From CAZXVW01 sp964644025 (GTDB taxonomy: Bacteria > Acidobacteriota > Terriglobia > Bryobacterales > Bryobacteraceae), in NCBI GenBank assembly GCA_964644025.1, contig CAZXVW010000085.1, positions 1-17,167 on the forward strand: a stretch of DNA of 17,167 nt. The letters are read 5' to 3'. Below are positions 7,921 through 14,917 of this stretch, piece after piece. Every line of letters starts with the position of its first letter. Positions within the stretch are counted from its first letter, which is position 1. Made by a program: the position numbers and the translations under genes. The notes beneath the pieces are model-generated. The model had not been told where the DNA came from. It ran no database searches and worked only from the letters and a program-made list of their open reading frames with translations.

Positions 7921-8844
7921 TTGGACGACGTTTTCTTACTTCCCAAGGAGTTCGTTCAAACCCCCGGGGCCCTGTCTCGCTCTTACGGGCTGGAAGAATC
8001 GCTCGCCTACACTCGCTGGCTGGCTAACCGTCACTACGAGAACTTCCATCTAGTCACCTTCCTGTTGCCGAAGCGGCTCCACCAGGACTTCTACAACCTG
8101 TACGCCTTCTGCCGGTGGGCCGATGACCTCGGCGACGAGATCGGCGACCGGCAGGAAAGCCTGCGGCTGCTCAATTGGTGGCGCGCTGGCCTGGATGAGC
8201 TGTACCAGGGCAGGGCGCGGCACCCCGTCTACGTGGCGTTGAAGACCACCGTGGAACGGCACGGGCTTCCCAGGGTGCCGTTTGCCGACCTGATCCGGGC
8301 CTTTGTGCAGGATCAGACGGTGACCCGCTACCAGAACTTCGACCAGCTTTTCGCTTACTGCCGGTACTCCGCCAACCCCGTGGGGCGGCTGGTGCTGCTG
8401 CTGTGCGGCTATTCCGATGCTGAACGCCACCGGCTCTCGGACGCAACCTGCACCGGCTTGCAGCTTGCCAATTTCTGGCAAGATGTTCCCATCGATTGGG
8501 ACAAGGGGCGTGTCTATATCCCCCTGGAGCTGCTGGCGCGGCACGGAGCATCGGAGGACGACATCCGCCTGCGCCGTGCCACGCCGGAATTTCGGGCGGC
8601 GATGCGCGAGGCGGTTGGGGTGGCCCGGGAGCAATTCATCCAGGGGCTGCCGCTGGCCCGGATGGTCGACCGGCGCCTGGCCCTGGACATTGAATTGTTC
8701 AGCCGCGGAGGGCTGCGGATTCTCGACAAGATCGAACGCCAGGATTTCGATGTTCTGGCCCGGCGGCCGACCATCAGCCGCCTGGAGCGGATCGGGCTGC
8801 TGCTCAGCAGCCTGGGACGCCTGGCCCGGCGGAAAGCGGCATGA
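7921..8844 (+). CDS. hpnC: Squalene synthesis enzyme HpnC (hydroxysqualene synthase)
   Basis: This is a class I prenyl-condensing enzyme of the squalene/phytoene synthase superfamily. HpnC converts presqualene diphosphate, made by HpnD, to hydroxysqualene. The first Asp-rich motif is ADDLGDE (D68, D69, D72, E73). The second is NFWQDVPIDWDKGRVYIP with D188 and D192, where the NFWQD form is the HpnC hallmark distinguishing it from HpnD. Length is 307 residues. The TTG start is preceded by GAAAGAAGG, a usable but closely spaced ribosome-binding site, 19 bp after the preceding gene. The stop overlaps the hpnD ATG, as expected for two enzymes acting in succession. Confidence 0.94.
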   Translation: MDDVFLLPKEFVQTPGALSRSYGLEESLAYTRWLANRHYENFHLVTFLLPKRLHQDFYNLYAFCRWADDLGDEIGDRQESLRLLNWWRAGLDELYQGRARHPVYVALKTTVERHGLPRVPFADLIRAFVQDQTVTRYQNFDQLFAYCRYSANPVGRLVLLLCGYSDAERHRLSDATCTGLQLANFWQDVPIDWDKGRVYIPLELLARHGASEDDIRLRRATPEFRAAMREAVGVAREQFIQGLPLARMVDRRLALDIELFSRGGLRILDKIERQDFDVLARRPTISRLERIGLLLSSLGRLARRKAA

Positions 8845-9728
8845 GGGTGACGCTGGAGGAGTCGTATGATTACTGCCGCCGCGTGGCGCGATCCCGGGCG
8901 CGAAACTTCTACTACTCGTTTCTGCTGCTGCCGCGCCAGAAGCGGCGTGCCATGTGCGCCCTGTACGCCTTCAACCGCGTGTGCGACGACATAAGCGATG
9001 AGCCGGAGCGGTTCGGCTACGATTCCCCGGCCCGGGCGATTGAGGACTGGCGGCGGCAGCTTGACCAGGCGCTCGCCGCCGGCTACGGTGGCCACCCGGT
9101 CTGGCCGGCGTTCTATGATTCAGTGACCCGCTTCCGGATCCCCGGCCGCTATTTTCACGACATGCTGGATGGGGTGGCGTCGGACCTGGAACGCCGCCAG
9201 GTGCGGAGCTTCGAGGAGTTGTACGGTTACTGCTACCAGGTGGCGTCGGCGGTGGGGCTGTCCGTGCTGCATGTCTTCGGTTTCGGGTCCGCTGAAGCGC
9301 TGCCGCTGGCCGAGAAGTGCGGCGTGGCCTTCCAGCTCACCAATATCCTCCGGGACGTTCGCGAGGATGCGGAGATGGGGCGGGTGTACCTGCCGGCGGA
9401 GGACCTCGAGCGGTTCGGCGTGGCGCCGGAGACGCTCCGGGGACGGGAGAACACCGAGGAGTTTCGCCGCCTGATGCGGTTCGAGGCGGACCGGGCCCGC
9501 CAGTACTACCGGGCCTCGGCGCCGCTGACGGCCCTGATCGATGCCGACAGCCGGGGCTCGTTCTGGGCCCTGGTGCGGATCTACCGGCGCCTGCTGGAGC
9601 GAATCGAAGCATCCGGCTTTGATGTGCTGCGGCGGCGTGTGCAGGTGCCCGCCTGGGAGAAGAGTCTGATCATGTTGCGTGGCGCGCTGCGAAACTCGCT
9701 GGCGGGTCTTCACGCCGCCGATCAGTAG
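8841..9728 (+). CDS. hpnD: Presqualene diphosphate synthase HpnD
   Basis: HpnD condenses two farnesyl diphosphates to presqualene diphosphate, the first committed step to squalene in the HpnCDE route. The first Asp-rich motif is VCDDISDE (D49, D50, D53, E54). The second is NILRDVREDAEMGRVYLP with D172 and D176, the standard squalene/phytoene synthase form. Length of 295 residues is slightly longer than the usual 270-290. The ATG overlaps the hpnC stop (ATGA). It is the last gene of the co-directional block. hpnE, which completes squalene formation, does not follow. A phytoene synthase is the main alternative by sequence type, but pairing with HpnC and Shc favours HpnD. Confidence 0.94.
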   Translation: MRVTLEESYDYCRRVARSRARNFYYSFLLLPRQKRRAMCALYAFNRVCDDISDEPERFGYDSPARAIEDWRRQLDQALAAGYGGHPVWPAFYDSVTRFRIPGRYFHDMLDGVASDLERRQVRSFEELYGYCYQVASAVGLSVLHVFGFGSAEALPLAEKCGVAFQLTNILRDVREDAEMGRVYLPAEDLERFGVAPETLRGRENTEEFRRLMRFEADRARQYYRASAPLTALIDADSRGSFWALVRIYRRLLERIEASGFDVLRRRVQVPAWEKSLIMLRGALRNSLAGLHAADQ

Positions 9729-10317
9729 CCGGCATTCGAAGTCTGGCGCGCCGGCCGAGAGTCCGTTTGACGGGGAAGCGGCCGGAGAAGTAATGACGCG
9801 GGAGGGTGACGAAAAATTGACGCCTGCTGAAATTTTGTCGGCGCGGCGCGTGCGCCAGGGCCCCGGGATGGGCGAGCGCAGGCTAACGAAAAGGGCGCCG
9901 GAACCCGATGAAGAAGGTATCAGGGCTCAAGGAAGAAGGCTGGGAAGGAGATTGGTGGGCTGGCAAAGAGAGCAACAATAGGCAGGAAGTAGAATCGTGT
10001 GGCGGGTGAAGCAGATCAACCATTTTCTTCCTCGAGCCCTTGCCTTGCTTCATCGCATCGTTTTGCTTGCATTCTCCTTGCCAAATGTATTTCTCCTGTA
10101 AAGCCAACGCATAGCGGCCTTGTACGCGTGCGGTGCGGTCGTGGGCCGGCCCGATGCAGCGGTTCGCCGTTTCGCTTTGAAACCCGGGTTTCGGAATGGA
10201 ATCCCGTTTTGCAACCCGGTGACCGAAACGGTGTGCAGCACACCGGGGAGAGGCAGCTCGCCGGGGGGCGCTGCGGGCGGGCGGAGGACGCGGTCCGGCA
10301 GCGCCGATTCCGGTTCC
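9729..10317. other. Gene-free convergent intergenic region
   Basis: This stretch lies between the ends of hpnD (+) and the TolC-type gene (-). I see no convincing gene: a 62-74 codon frame is open on each strand, but none has a recognisable product. GCCGGC at 9728-9733 and 9750-9755 could pair just after the hpnD stop. AAAATT (9813-9818) and AATTTT (9831-9836) form an AT-rich inverted repeat in GC-rich surroundings. From 9890 to 9990 the + strand is purine-rich and from 10015 to 10100 pyrimidine-rich. Nested palindromes occupy 10167-10245. No T-tract terminator is evident. Confidence 0.6.
10167..10245. repeat. Cluster of nested palindromes and hairpins
   Basis: GAAACCCGGGTTTC at 10179-10192 is a perfect 14-bp palindrome. 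Its second half can alternatively pair with GAATCCC at 10199-10205 (one mismatch). CCGTTTCG at 10167-10174 is repeated in inverted form as CGAAACGG at 10224-10231, enclosing the whole cluster. A hairpin CGGTGTG-CAG-CACACCG follows at 10229-10245. The block lies at the 3' ends of two convergent genes, so it may act in RNA 3'-end formation or stability, or be a remnant of a mobile repeat. Neither is shown. Confidence 0.5.
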
Positions 10318-12234
10318 CTATTGTTTCTCCGCCGGCAGCGGCGAGGGAGGCCGGGAGACTTTGCCGGCCTTGGCTTCGTCGATGTTGACGTGATGGGCCT
10401 CCAGTGTTTTGCCGGTCACCTGCTCCAAGTCGACCTTGGCCTTCGCGTAGTTGGCCAGCGCGGCCACTTCATTAGCCCGCGCCTGCGCCAGGTCCCGCTG
10501 GTACTGGATGACGAAGAACACGGTCGAGGCCCCGAGAGCGTACTTTTTCTGCTCGGCCTCGAGCGTTTGCTCCTGCAGAATTCGTTGCTTGACGGCGGCA
10601 TCGTAGACGGCCTTGGCCTGGGTGAGGGCGATCTGCGCGTTCTGTACCTGGACGCGGATATTATTGAGCAACTGGCGCTCGCGGATCTCCTGTTGCCGCA
10701 ACTGCAACGCGTCACGGATGTAGTCAGCCTGCGCGGAGCGGTTTCGGATGGGGATGCTCAACTGGACTCCGAAGCCGTAATCCGGGAAGTTACGGCGGAA
10801 AAGCTGCTTGAGCACGGTGCCGTAGCCGCCGATGAAGAACGGGTCCGGATTGGCCAGAATCGGCGGCTGGGCCAGCGGGTTCACCGCGCCGGCCAGAGCG
10901 TTGTGATTATAGAACACGAGTGCGTCCAGCGAGGGCTTCAGCGCGCTCCGGCTGCCAGCCATGCCGAGTTTGGTGTTCTCGAGGTTGATGCGGGTCTGCT
11001 CGACTTCGGGACGATTCTTCAGGGCGGTTTCGACAAGCTGGCGCAGCGGCGGGATTCTTGTCTCCGCGGGGACCTCCAGCCGGTCGGTGGGAATAACGCG
11101 CGCGTCGGCCAGGGTTGGGCTGGCCACGCCGGTCTTGCTGAGGTAGTTCTTGATGACGGTTTCCTGCTGCAGCAGGCGTGTTTCCGCCACCGTCAGCTCC
11201 TGCTGGCGGCGCGCGACCTCGGCTTCCGCGCTGACGACCTCGATGGGCGCCAGGGTGCCGATTTCCACCTGTTTCTTGTTGTCTTCATACAGTTTCCGGG
11301 CCAATTCCAGGGCCTTTTTTTTCACGTTGACGTCCTCGGCGAACGCCGCCAGGTCCCAGTACAGCTTGATCACCGAGGAGACGGTAGCGATCACTTGCTC
11401 CTTGAAGACCAGATCCGAGATGCGCAAGTTATTTTTCGCGATCCGGATGTTGCGCCCGTTCACCGCGCGGCCGAAACCTTGCAGGAGCCGCTGGGTGATC
11501 TGCACTTGCCAGTTAGCCTGCCAGGCCGGGTTGAGATCGTTGCGCAGGTTGTTGGTCTGGAAACGGTCGTTGTTCCAGCCGAAGGAAAACCCGGTGCCGG
11601 TCAGCCAGTTCTTCTGAAATCCGGTGTTCCAGGAATGGCTTTCGAAAACCACCGAGTTGGTGCCGGTGGTGATCGTGTTACTCAGCGGCGAGGTGCGGTG
11701 GCCCCAACTGTAGCGGAAGAACATGCTCGGGTCCAGATTCGGCGTGGCCACGCCGGTCTGAGTGATCACAGCGCCGCCGGCCTCGGTGGCGGTCACGCCC
11801 GCGCCGGCGGTGGGTTGCGCGGCGGCGGTGAGGCCGGTGGCGCCTCCTGTCTGGCTGCCGATGGCTTGTACCTGAACGCTTTCGGGGCCGAGCTGCACGG
11901 TCTGGGGCACGCCACGAAGCAGACCGCCGGCCTTGGCGCGCAGCAGGTCGGCCCCGGCGATCTGCGGGCCGTACCGGGAAAGCTCAACGTCCAGATTGTT
12001 TTCCAGCGCCAGCGCGATGGCGTCCTGTAGCGACAGGTACAGGTTGCCGGCGCGGAGAAGGGATTCCAGCCGGTTCGAGTTGGCCAGGTTGAGCGGGGCG
12101 ATTCGCTTGGGCCGATAGGGGTCGGTCAGCCAGGAATGCTGGCGGGTTTGCCAGCTATATTGCTGGGCCGACATCACGGGGGCCAGCATCAAGGTTGCTG
12201 AAAAGATCGCAAAAGCTTGCCGTAGCGTTTTCAT
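10318..12234 (-). CDS. TolC-family outer-membrane efflux protein
   Basis: This is a predicted outer-membrane channel of a tripartite efflux or type I secretion system. The N-terminus has a signal peptide: MKTLRQ, a hydrophobic stretch to about residue 20, and likely cleavage after MSA at 23. The two OEP repeats are recognisable: LSLQDAIALALENNLDVE (about 67-84) opens the first, and IPPLRQLVETALKNRPEVEQ opens the second. Long Gln/Ala/Glu-rich amphipathic helices follow each, for example VVSAEAEVARRQQEL and VQNAQIALTQAKAVYDAA. At 638 residues it is far longer than classical TolC (about 470-490 mature). The extra length includes a Gly/Ala/Thr-rich insert at about 125-165. No membrane-fusion or pump gene is adjacent, so the partner and substrate are unknown. 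AGGA lies nine bases before the ATG. Confidence 0.88.
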   Translation of the reverse strand: MKTLRQAFAIFSATLMLAPVMSAQQYSWQTRQHSWLTDPYRPKRIAPLNLANSNRLESLLRAGNLYLSLQDAIALALENNLDVELSRYGPQIAGADLLRAKAGGLLRGVPQTVQLGPESVQVQAIGSQTGGATGLTAAAQPTAGAGVTATEAGGAVITQTGVATPNLDPSMFFRYSWGHRTSPLSNTITTGTNSVVFESHSWNTGFQKNWLTGTGFSFGWNNDRFQTNNLRNDLNPAWQANWQVQITQRLLQGFGRAVNGRNIRIAKNNLRISDLVFKEQVIATVSSVIKLYWDLAAFAEDVNVKKKALELARKLYEDNKKQVEIGTLAPIEVVSAEAEVARRQQELTVAETRLLQQETVIKNYLSKTGVASPTLADARVIPTDRLEVPAETRIPPLRQLVETALKNRPEVEQTRINLENTKLGMAGSRSALKPSLDALVFYNHNALAGAVNPLAQPPILANPDPFFIGGYGTVLKQLFRRNFPDYGFGVQLSIPIRNRSAQADYIRDALQLRQQEIRERQLLNNIRVQVQNAQIALTQAKAVYDAAVKQRILQEQTLEAEQKKYALGASTVFFVIQYQRDLAQARANEVAALANYAKAKVDLEQVTGKTLEAHHVNIDEAKAGKVSRPPSPLPAEKQ

Positions 12235-12281
12235 GGGGCAGATTCCTAACTCGCAGCTTTAAAGCCTCTAGTTGAAATACG

Positions 12282-12295
12282 CGGCCCGTGGGCCG
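12282..12295. promoter_or_regulatory. Inverted repeat in the divergent TolC/truA region
   Basis: CGGCCC and GGGCCG flank a two-base spacer. The match extends to 9-bp arms (12279-12298) with one G-T mismatch. It lies just upstream of and touching the proposed -35 of truA, and about 48 bp before the TolC-type start on the other strand. It could be an operator for either gene or a hairpin in the TolC-type leader. No regulator gene is nearby to connect with it. Confidence 0.35.
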
Positions 12296-12297
12296 TG

Positions 12298-12325
12298 TTG
12301 TTCCCTGAATTTCCAATGGTATAGT
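12298..12325 (+). promoter_or_regulatory. Predicted truA promoter
   Basis: TTGTTC (12298-12303) and TATAGT (12320-12325) are separated by 16 bp. The -10 box matches the sigma-70 consensus at five of six positions and the -35 box has the conserved TTG. The predicted start site is near 12332, leaving a leader of about 44 bases before the truA ATG. No equally good promoter was found for the opposite TolC-type gene. Confidence 0.5.
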
Positions 12326-12335
12326 AGGCGTTTGC

Positions 12336-12369
12336 GAGCCGGCAACGTGAGCCGGCGCATGGAGCCGAG
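12336..12369 (+). repeat. 13-bp-period direct repeat in the truA leader
   Basis: GAGCCGGC occurs at 12336-12343 and 12349-12356, and a degenerate third copy (GAGCCGAG) at 12362-12369. All are spaced exactly 13 bp. The last copy overlaps the weak GGAG that would serve as the truA ribosome-binding site. The array is short and could be chance in GC-rich DNA. Confidence 0.35.
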
Positions 12370-12375
12370 TCAGCG

Positions 12376-13134
12376 ATGAGACGTTTGAAGGCTACCCTGT
12401 GTTACGACGGGACCGGCTTCCACGGCTGGCAGGTGCAGCCGGGGTTGCCCACCATTCAGGGGGCCCTGCAGGCGGCGCTGGCGGAGATCGAGCGGCGGGC
12501 GGTGCTGGTCACCGGTTCCGGGCGCACCGACGCCGGCGTTCACGCGCTGGCCCAAGTGGCCGCCTTCACGCTGGAAAACCCGATTCCCGCGGCGAACCTG
12601 CGCCGGGCGTTGAACCGGCTGCTGCCCGGCGCGATTCGCGTCCTCGATGTCCGGGAAGCGCCGCCCGGCTTTCATCCCATCCGCGACGCGGTGGCCAAGA
12701 CTTACGAATACCGGATCTTTCGCGGTGAGATCTGCCCGCCGTTCGAGCGCCTTTACGTGCACCACTACCCTTACCCGCTCGACACCGGGCGGATGATTGC
12801 GCTGGCCCCGGCGCTGGAGGGCGAACATGATTTCAGCGCCTTTGCCGCCGCTGACAAAAGCGATGTGCTGGGGCTTTCGAAGGTGCGCACCGTTTTCTCA
12901 TCCCGCATCCTCGCCGACGGGGACCGGCTGATTTACCGCGTCCGGGGCAACGGTTTTCTGAAGCACATGGTGCGCAACATGGCGGGGCTGCTGCTGGAAG
13001 CCGGCAAGGGGAACGTGGACGAGGCGCGCATCCGGCGCTTTCTCGAAGCCGGGGGCGAAAAGGCTGGTCCGACGGCGCCCGCACGCGGGCTGTTCCTGGT
13101 CTCGGTGGAATATCCGCCGGAGGCCGCCGGCTGA
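12376..13134 (+). CDS. truA: tRNA pseudouridine(38-40) synthase TruA
   Basis: TruA isomerises uridines 38-40 in the anticodon stem-loop of many tRNAs. The catalytic aspartate is D52 in GSGRTDAGVHA. The N-terminal CYDGTGFHGWQVQ, the mid-protein FHPIRDAVAKTYEYRI and the C-terminal FLKHMVRNMAGLLLEAG and PTAPARGLFLV segments are all family hallmarks. Length of 252 residues is normal. The ATG at 12376 is the only start that gives the standard N-terminus. GGAG at 12361-12364 is 11 bases away, so initiation may be modest. It stands alone on the + strand and converges on the sugar-acid dehydratase gene with 23 bp between stops. Confidence 0.95.
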   Translation: MRRLKATLCYDGTGFHGWQVQPGLPTIQGALQAALAEIERRAVLVTGSGRTDAGVHALAQVAAFTLENPIPAANLRRALNRLLPGAIRVLDVREAPPGFHPIRDAVAKTYEYRIFRGEICPPFERLYVHHYPYPLDTGRMIALAPALEGEHDFSAFAAADKSDVLGLSKVRTVFSSRILADGDRLIYRVRGNGFLKHMVRNMAGLLLEAGKGNVDEARIRRFLEAGGEKAGPTAPARGLFLVSVEYPPEAAG

Positions 13135-13142
13135 AACCGGGA

Positions 13143-13169
13143 CCGGGCGGCTGCGCCTCAGCCGTCCGG
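13143..13169. terminator. Hairpin between convergent truA and dehydratase genes
   Basis: CCGGGCGGCTG (13143-13153) pairs with CAGCCGTCCGG (13159-13169) around a five-base loop, giving an 11-bp stem with a single G-T pair in + strand RNA. It starts nine bases after the truA stop and contains the stop codon of the opposite gene. There is no T-tract, so this is a probable 3'-end or transcription-barrier hairpin rather than a canonical intrinsic terminator. Confidence 0.45.
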
Positions 13170-14858
13170 CGCCAGAAAGTCGAAGTCGCAGCCGAGGTTC
13201 ACCTGGGTCACGTGATCCAGGAAGAGCTTTCCGTAACCGCGCCTATAGTGGGGCGGCGGGGGCGTGAATGCCGCCAGCCGCCGCTCGATCTCCTCCTGGG
13301 GCAGGTTCAGATCGAGCCGCCGGTTCGGCACGTCGAGGATGATCTCATCGCCGGTCTGGACGATGGCCAGCGGCCCGCCGATGGCCGATTCCGGGGCCAC
13401 ATGCAAGACGATGGTGCCGAAGCTGGTGCCGCTCATCCGGGCGTCAGAGATGCGGACGACGTCGCGCACGCCCCGCCGCAGCAGCGCCTTGGGCATGGGA
13501 ATGTGGCCCCACTCGGGGATGCCGGGACCGCCTTTCGGCCCGCAGTTCTTCATCACCAGCACGGTGTCCCGGTCCACGGGCAGGTCTTCGCGCTCGACCA
13601 GCTCCTTCATTTGCTCGTAGTGGTCGAAGACGAAGGCCCGGCCGCGGTGCACGAGCAGTTCCGGCGAGGCGGCGGTTTGCTTGATGACGGCGCCGTCGGG
13701 GCAGAGGTTGCCGCGCAGGATGACGGTGCCCCCCTCCGGGGCGAGCGGTTCGGCGAGCGGCCGGATGACGCGGCGGTCGTGGCATTCGGCGCCCGCGACG
13801 TTTTCGCCCAGTGTCTTGCCGTTCACCGTCAGGCAGTCCCGGTGAAGCAGGGGGAGAATCTCGCGCATCACGGCGCGCACGCCACCGGCGTGAAAGAACT
13901 CCTCCATGAGGAATTCGCCGGATGGCTTGACGTTGACCAGATACGGGGTTTTGCGGGAGATCCGGTCGAATTCATCGAGTTCCAGTTTGATGCCGAGCCG
14001 GCCGGCCATGGCGACCAGGTGCACGACCGCGTTGGTCGAGCCGCCAAGGGCCATGTCCACGGTGATGGCGTTCTCGAAGGCTTCCCGGGTCATGATTTTC
14101 GACGGCCGAATGTCTTCGCGCACCATCTCCACGGCGCGCTGGCCGCTGAGCTCGGCGACGGCCAGGCGGCGGGAATCCGGCGCCGGGATGTTGGCGCAAT
14201 CCGGCAGCGTCATGCCGAGCGCCTCGGCCAGGCTGGTCATGGTGGAGGCCGTGCCCATCACCATGCAGTGGCCGGCGCTGCGGGCGATGGCGCCTTCCAC
14301 CTCACAGAGCTCTTCATCAGTCAGCCGGCCCATGCGCCACTCGTCGTAGATCTTCCGGCCGTCGGTGCCGGAGCCGAGCTTGCGGTTGCGCCAGACGCCG
14401 CTGAGCGCCGGTCCGCCAGGCACCACGATGGCGGGCAGATCCACGCTGGCCGCGCCCATCATCTGCGCCGGGGTGGTCTTATCACAGCCGCACAGCAGCA
14501 CCACGCCATCGAGCGGATAGGCGCGGAGGCATTCCTCCACGTCCATTGCCATCAGGTTCCGCAGCAACATTGAGGTGGGTTTGATAAACGGTTCGCCGAG
14601 CGAGATAGTAGGGAACTCGAGCGGTACGCCGCCGGCCTTCCAGACGCCGCGTTTGACCGCCTCGGCCACCTCGCGGAGGTGCCGGTTGCAATGGTTCAGC
14701 TCGCTCCAGGAATTGCAGACGCCGATGACGGGCTTGTTGTCGAAGATGTCGCGGTTGAGTCCTTCCGAGCGGAGATAACAGCGGCGGGCGAAGCCGTAAT
14801 ACTCGTTATCGAAAAACCATCCGTGGCTGCGCAGTTTCTTGTTGGTGTCGTCGCTCAT
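13158..14858 (-). CDS. IlvD/Edd-family sugar-acid dehydratase (L-arabinonate dehydratase-like)
   Basis: This is an iron-sulfur dehydratase of the dihydroxy-acid/6-phosphogluconate dehydratase family that removes water from a 2,3-dihydroxy sugar acid to give a 2-keto-3-deoxy acid. Three candidate [2Fe-2S] cysteines are C57 (NHCNRHL), C125 (CGCDKTTPA) and C198 (GHCMVMGTAST). Their spacing of 68 and 73 residues matches that of the structurally studied L-arabinonate dehydratase as I recall it (59, 127, 200). GGSTNAVVH (272-280) and SDARMSGTSFG (471-481, candidate catalytic serine) are also present. Length is 566 residues. Sequence type favours a sugar acid over branched-chain amino-acid synthesis, but the exact substrate cannot be told. 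The ATG has GGAAG close upstream. It is 59 bp downstream of the URO-D-family gene and probably co-transcribed. Confidence 0.88.
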   Translation of the reverse strand: MSDDTNKKLRSHGWFFDNEYYGFARRCYLRSEGLNRDIFDNKPVIGVCNSWSELNHCNRHLREVAEAVKRGVWKAGGVPLEFPTISLGEPFIKPTSMLLRNLMAMDVEECLRAYPLDGVVLLCGCDKTTPAQMMGAASVDLPAIVVPGGPALSGVWRNRKLGSGTDGRKIYDEWRMGRLTDEELCEVEGAIARSAGHCMVMGTASTMTSLAEALGMTLPDCANIPAPDSRRLAVAELSGQRAVEMVREDIRPSKIMTREAFENAITVDMALGGSTNAVVHLVAMAGRLGIKLELDEFDRISRKTPYLVNVKPSGEFLMEEFFHAGGVRAVMREILPLLHRDCLTVNGKTLGENVAGAECHDRRVIRPLAEPLAPEGGTVILRGNLCPDGAVIKQTAASPELLVHRGRAFVFDHYEQMKELVEREDLPVDRDTVLVMKNCGPKGGPGIPEWGHIPMPKALLRRGVRDVVRISDARMSGTSFGTIVLHVAPESAIGGPLAIVQTGDEIILDVPNRRLDLNLPQEEIERRLAAFTPPPPHYRRGYGKLFLDHVTQVNLGCDFDFLAPDG

Positions 14859-14917
14859 AGACTTCCATTACACCGAACTTTTCCAGCCCCCGGGGGAGTG
14901 CCGCCGCCGCGCCGGCC

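Noticed and set aside
9793..10107. Small open frames (62 codons +, 74 codons -) in the hpnD/TolC intergenic region
   Set aside because: No recognisable product, no good ribosome-binding site, and composition consistent with chance in non-coding DNA.
10120..12030. 636-codon + strand open frame opposite the TolC-type gene
   Set aside because: The minus-strand product has a signal peptide and TolC repeats; the + frame gives an unstructured Leu/Gly/Arg-rich translation typical of a shadow.
13212..14573. 453-codon + strand open frame opposite the dehydratase
   Set aside because: The opposite strand encodes a full-length IlvD/Edd enzyme with all expected motifs; the + strand translation is His/Gly/Ala-rich noise.
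14859..14917. Promoter-like TGTAAT and a CCCCCGGGGG palindrome before the dehydratase gene
   Set aside because: There is no -35 match at a suitable distance and the hexamer is too close to the ATG; more likely the gene is read from upstream.
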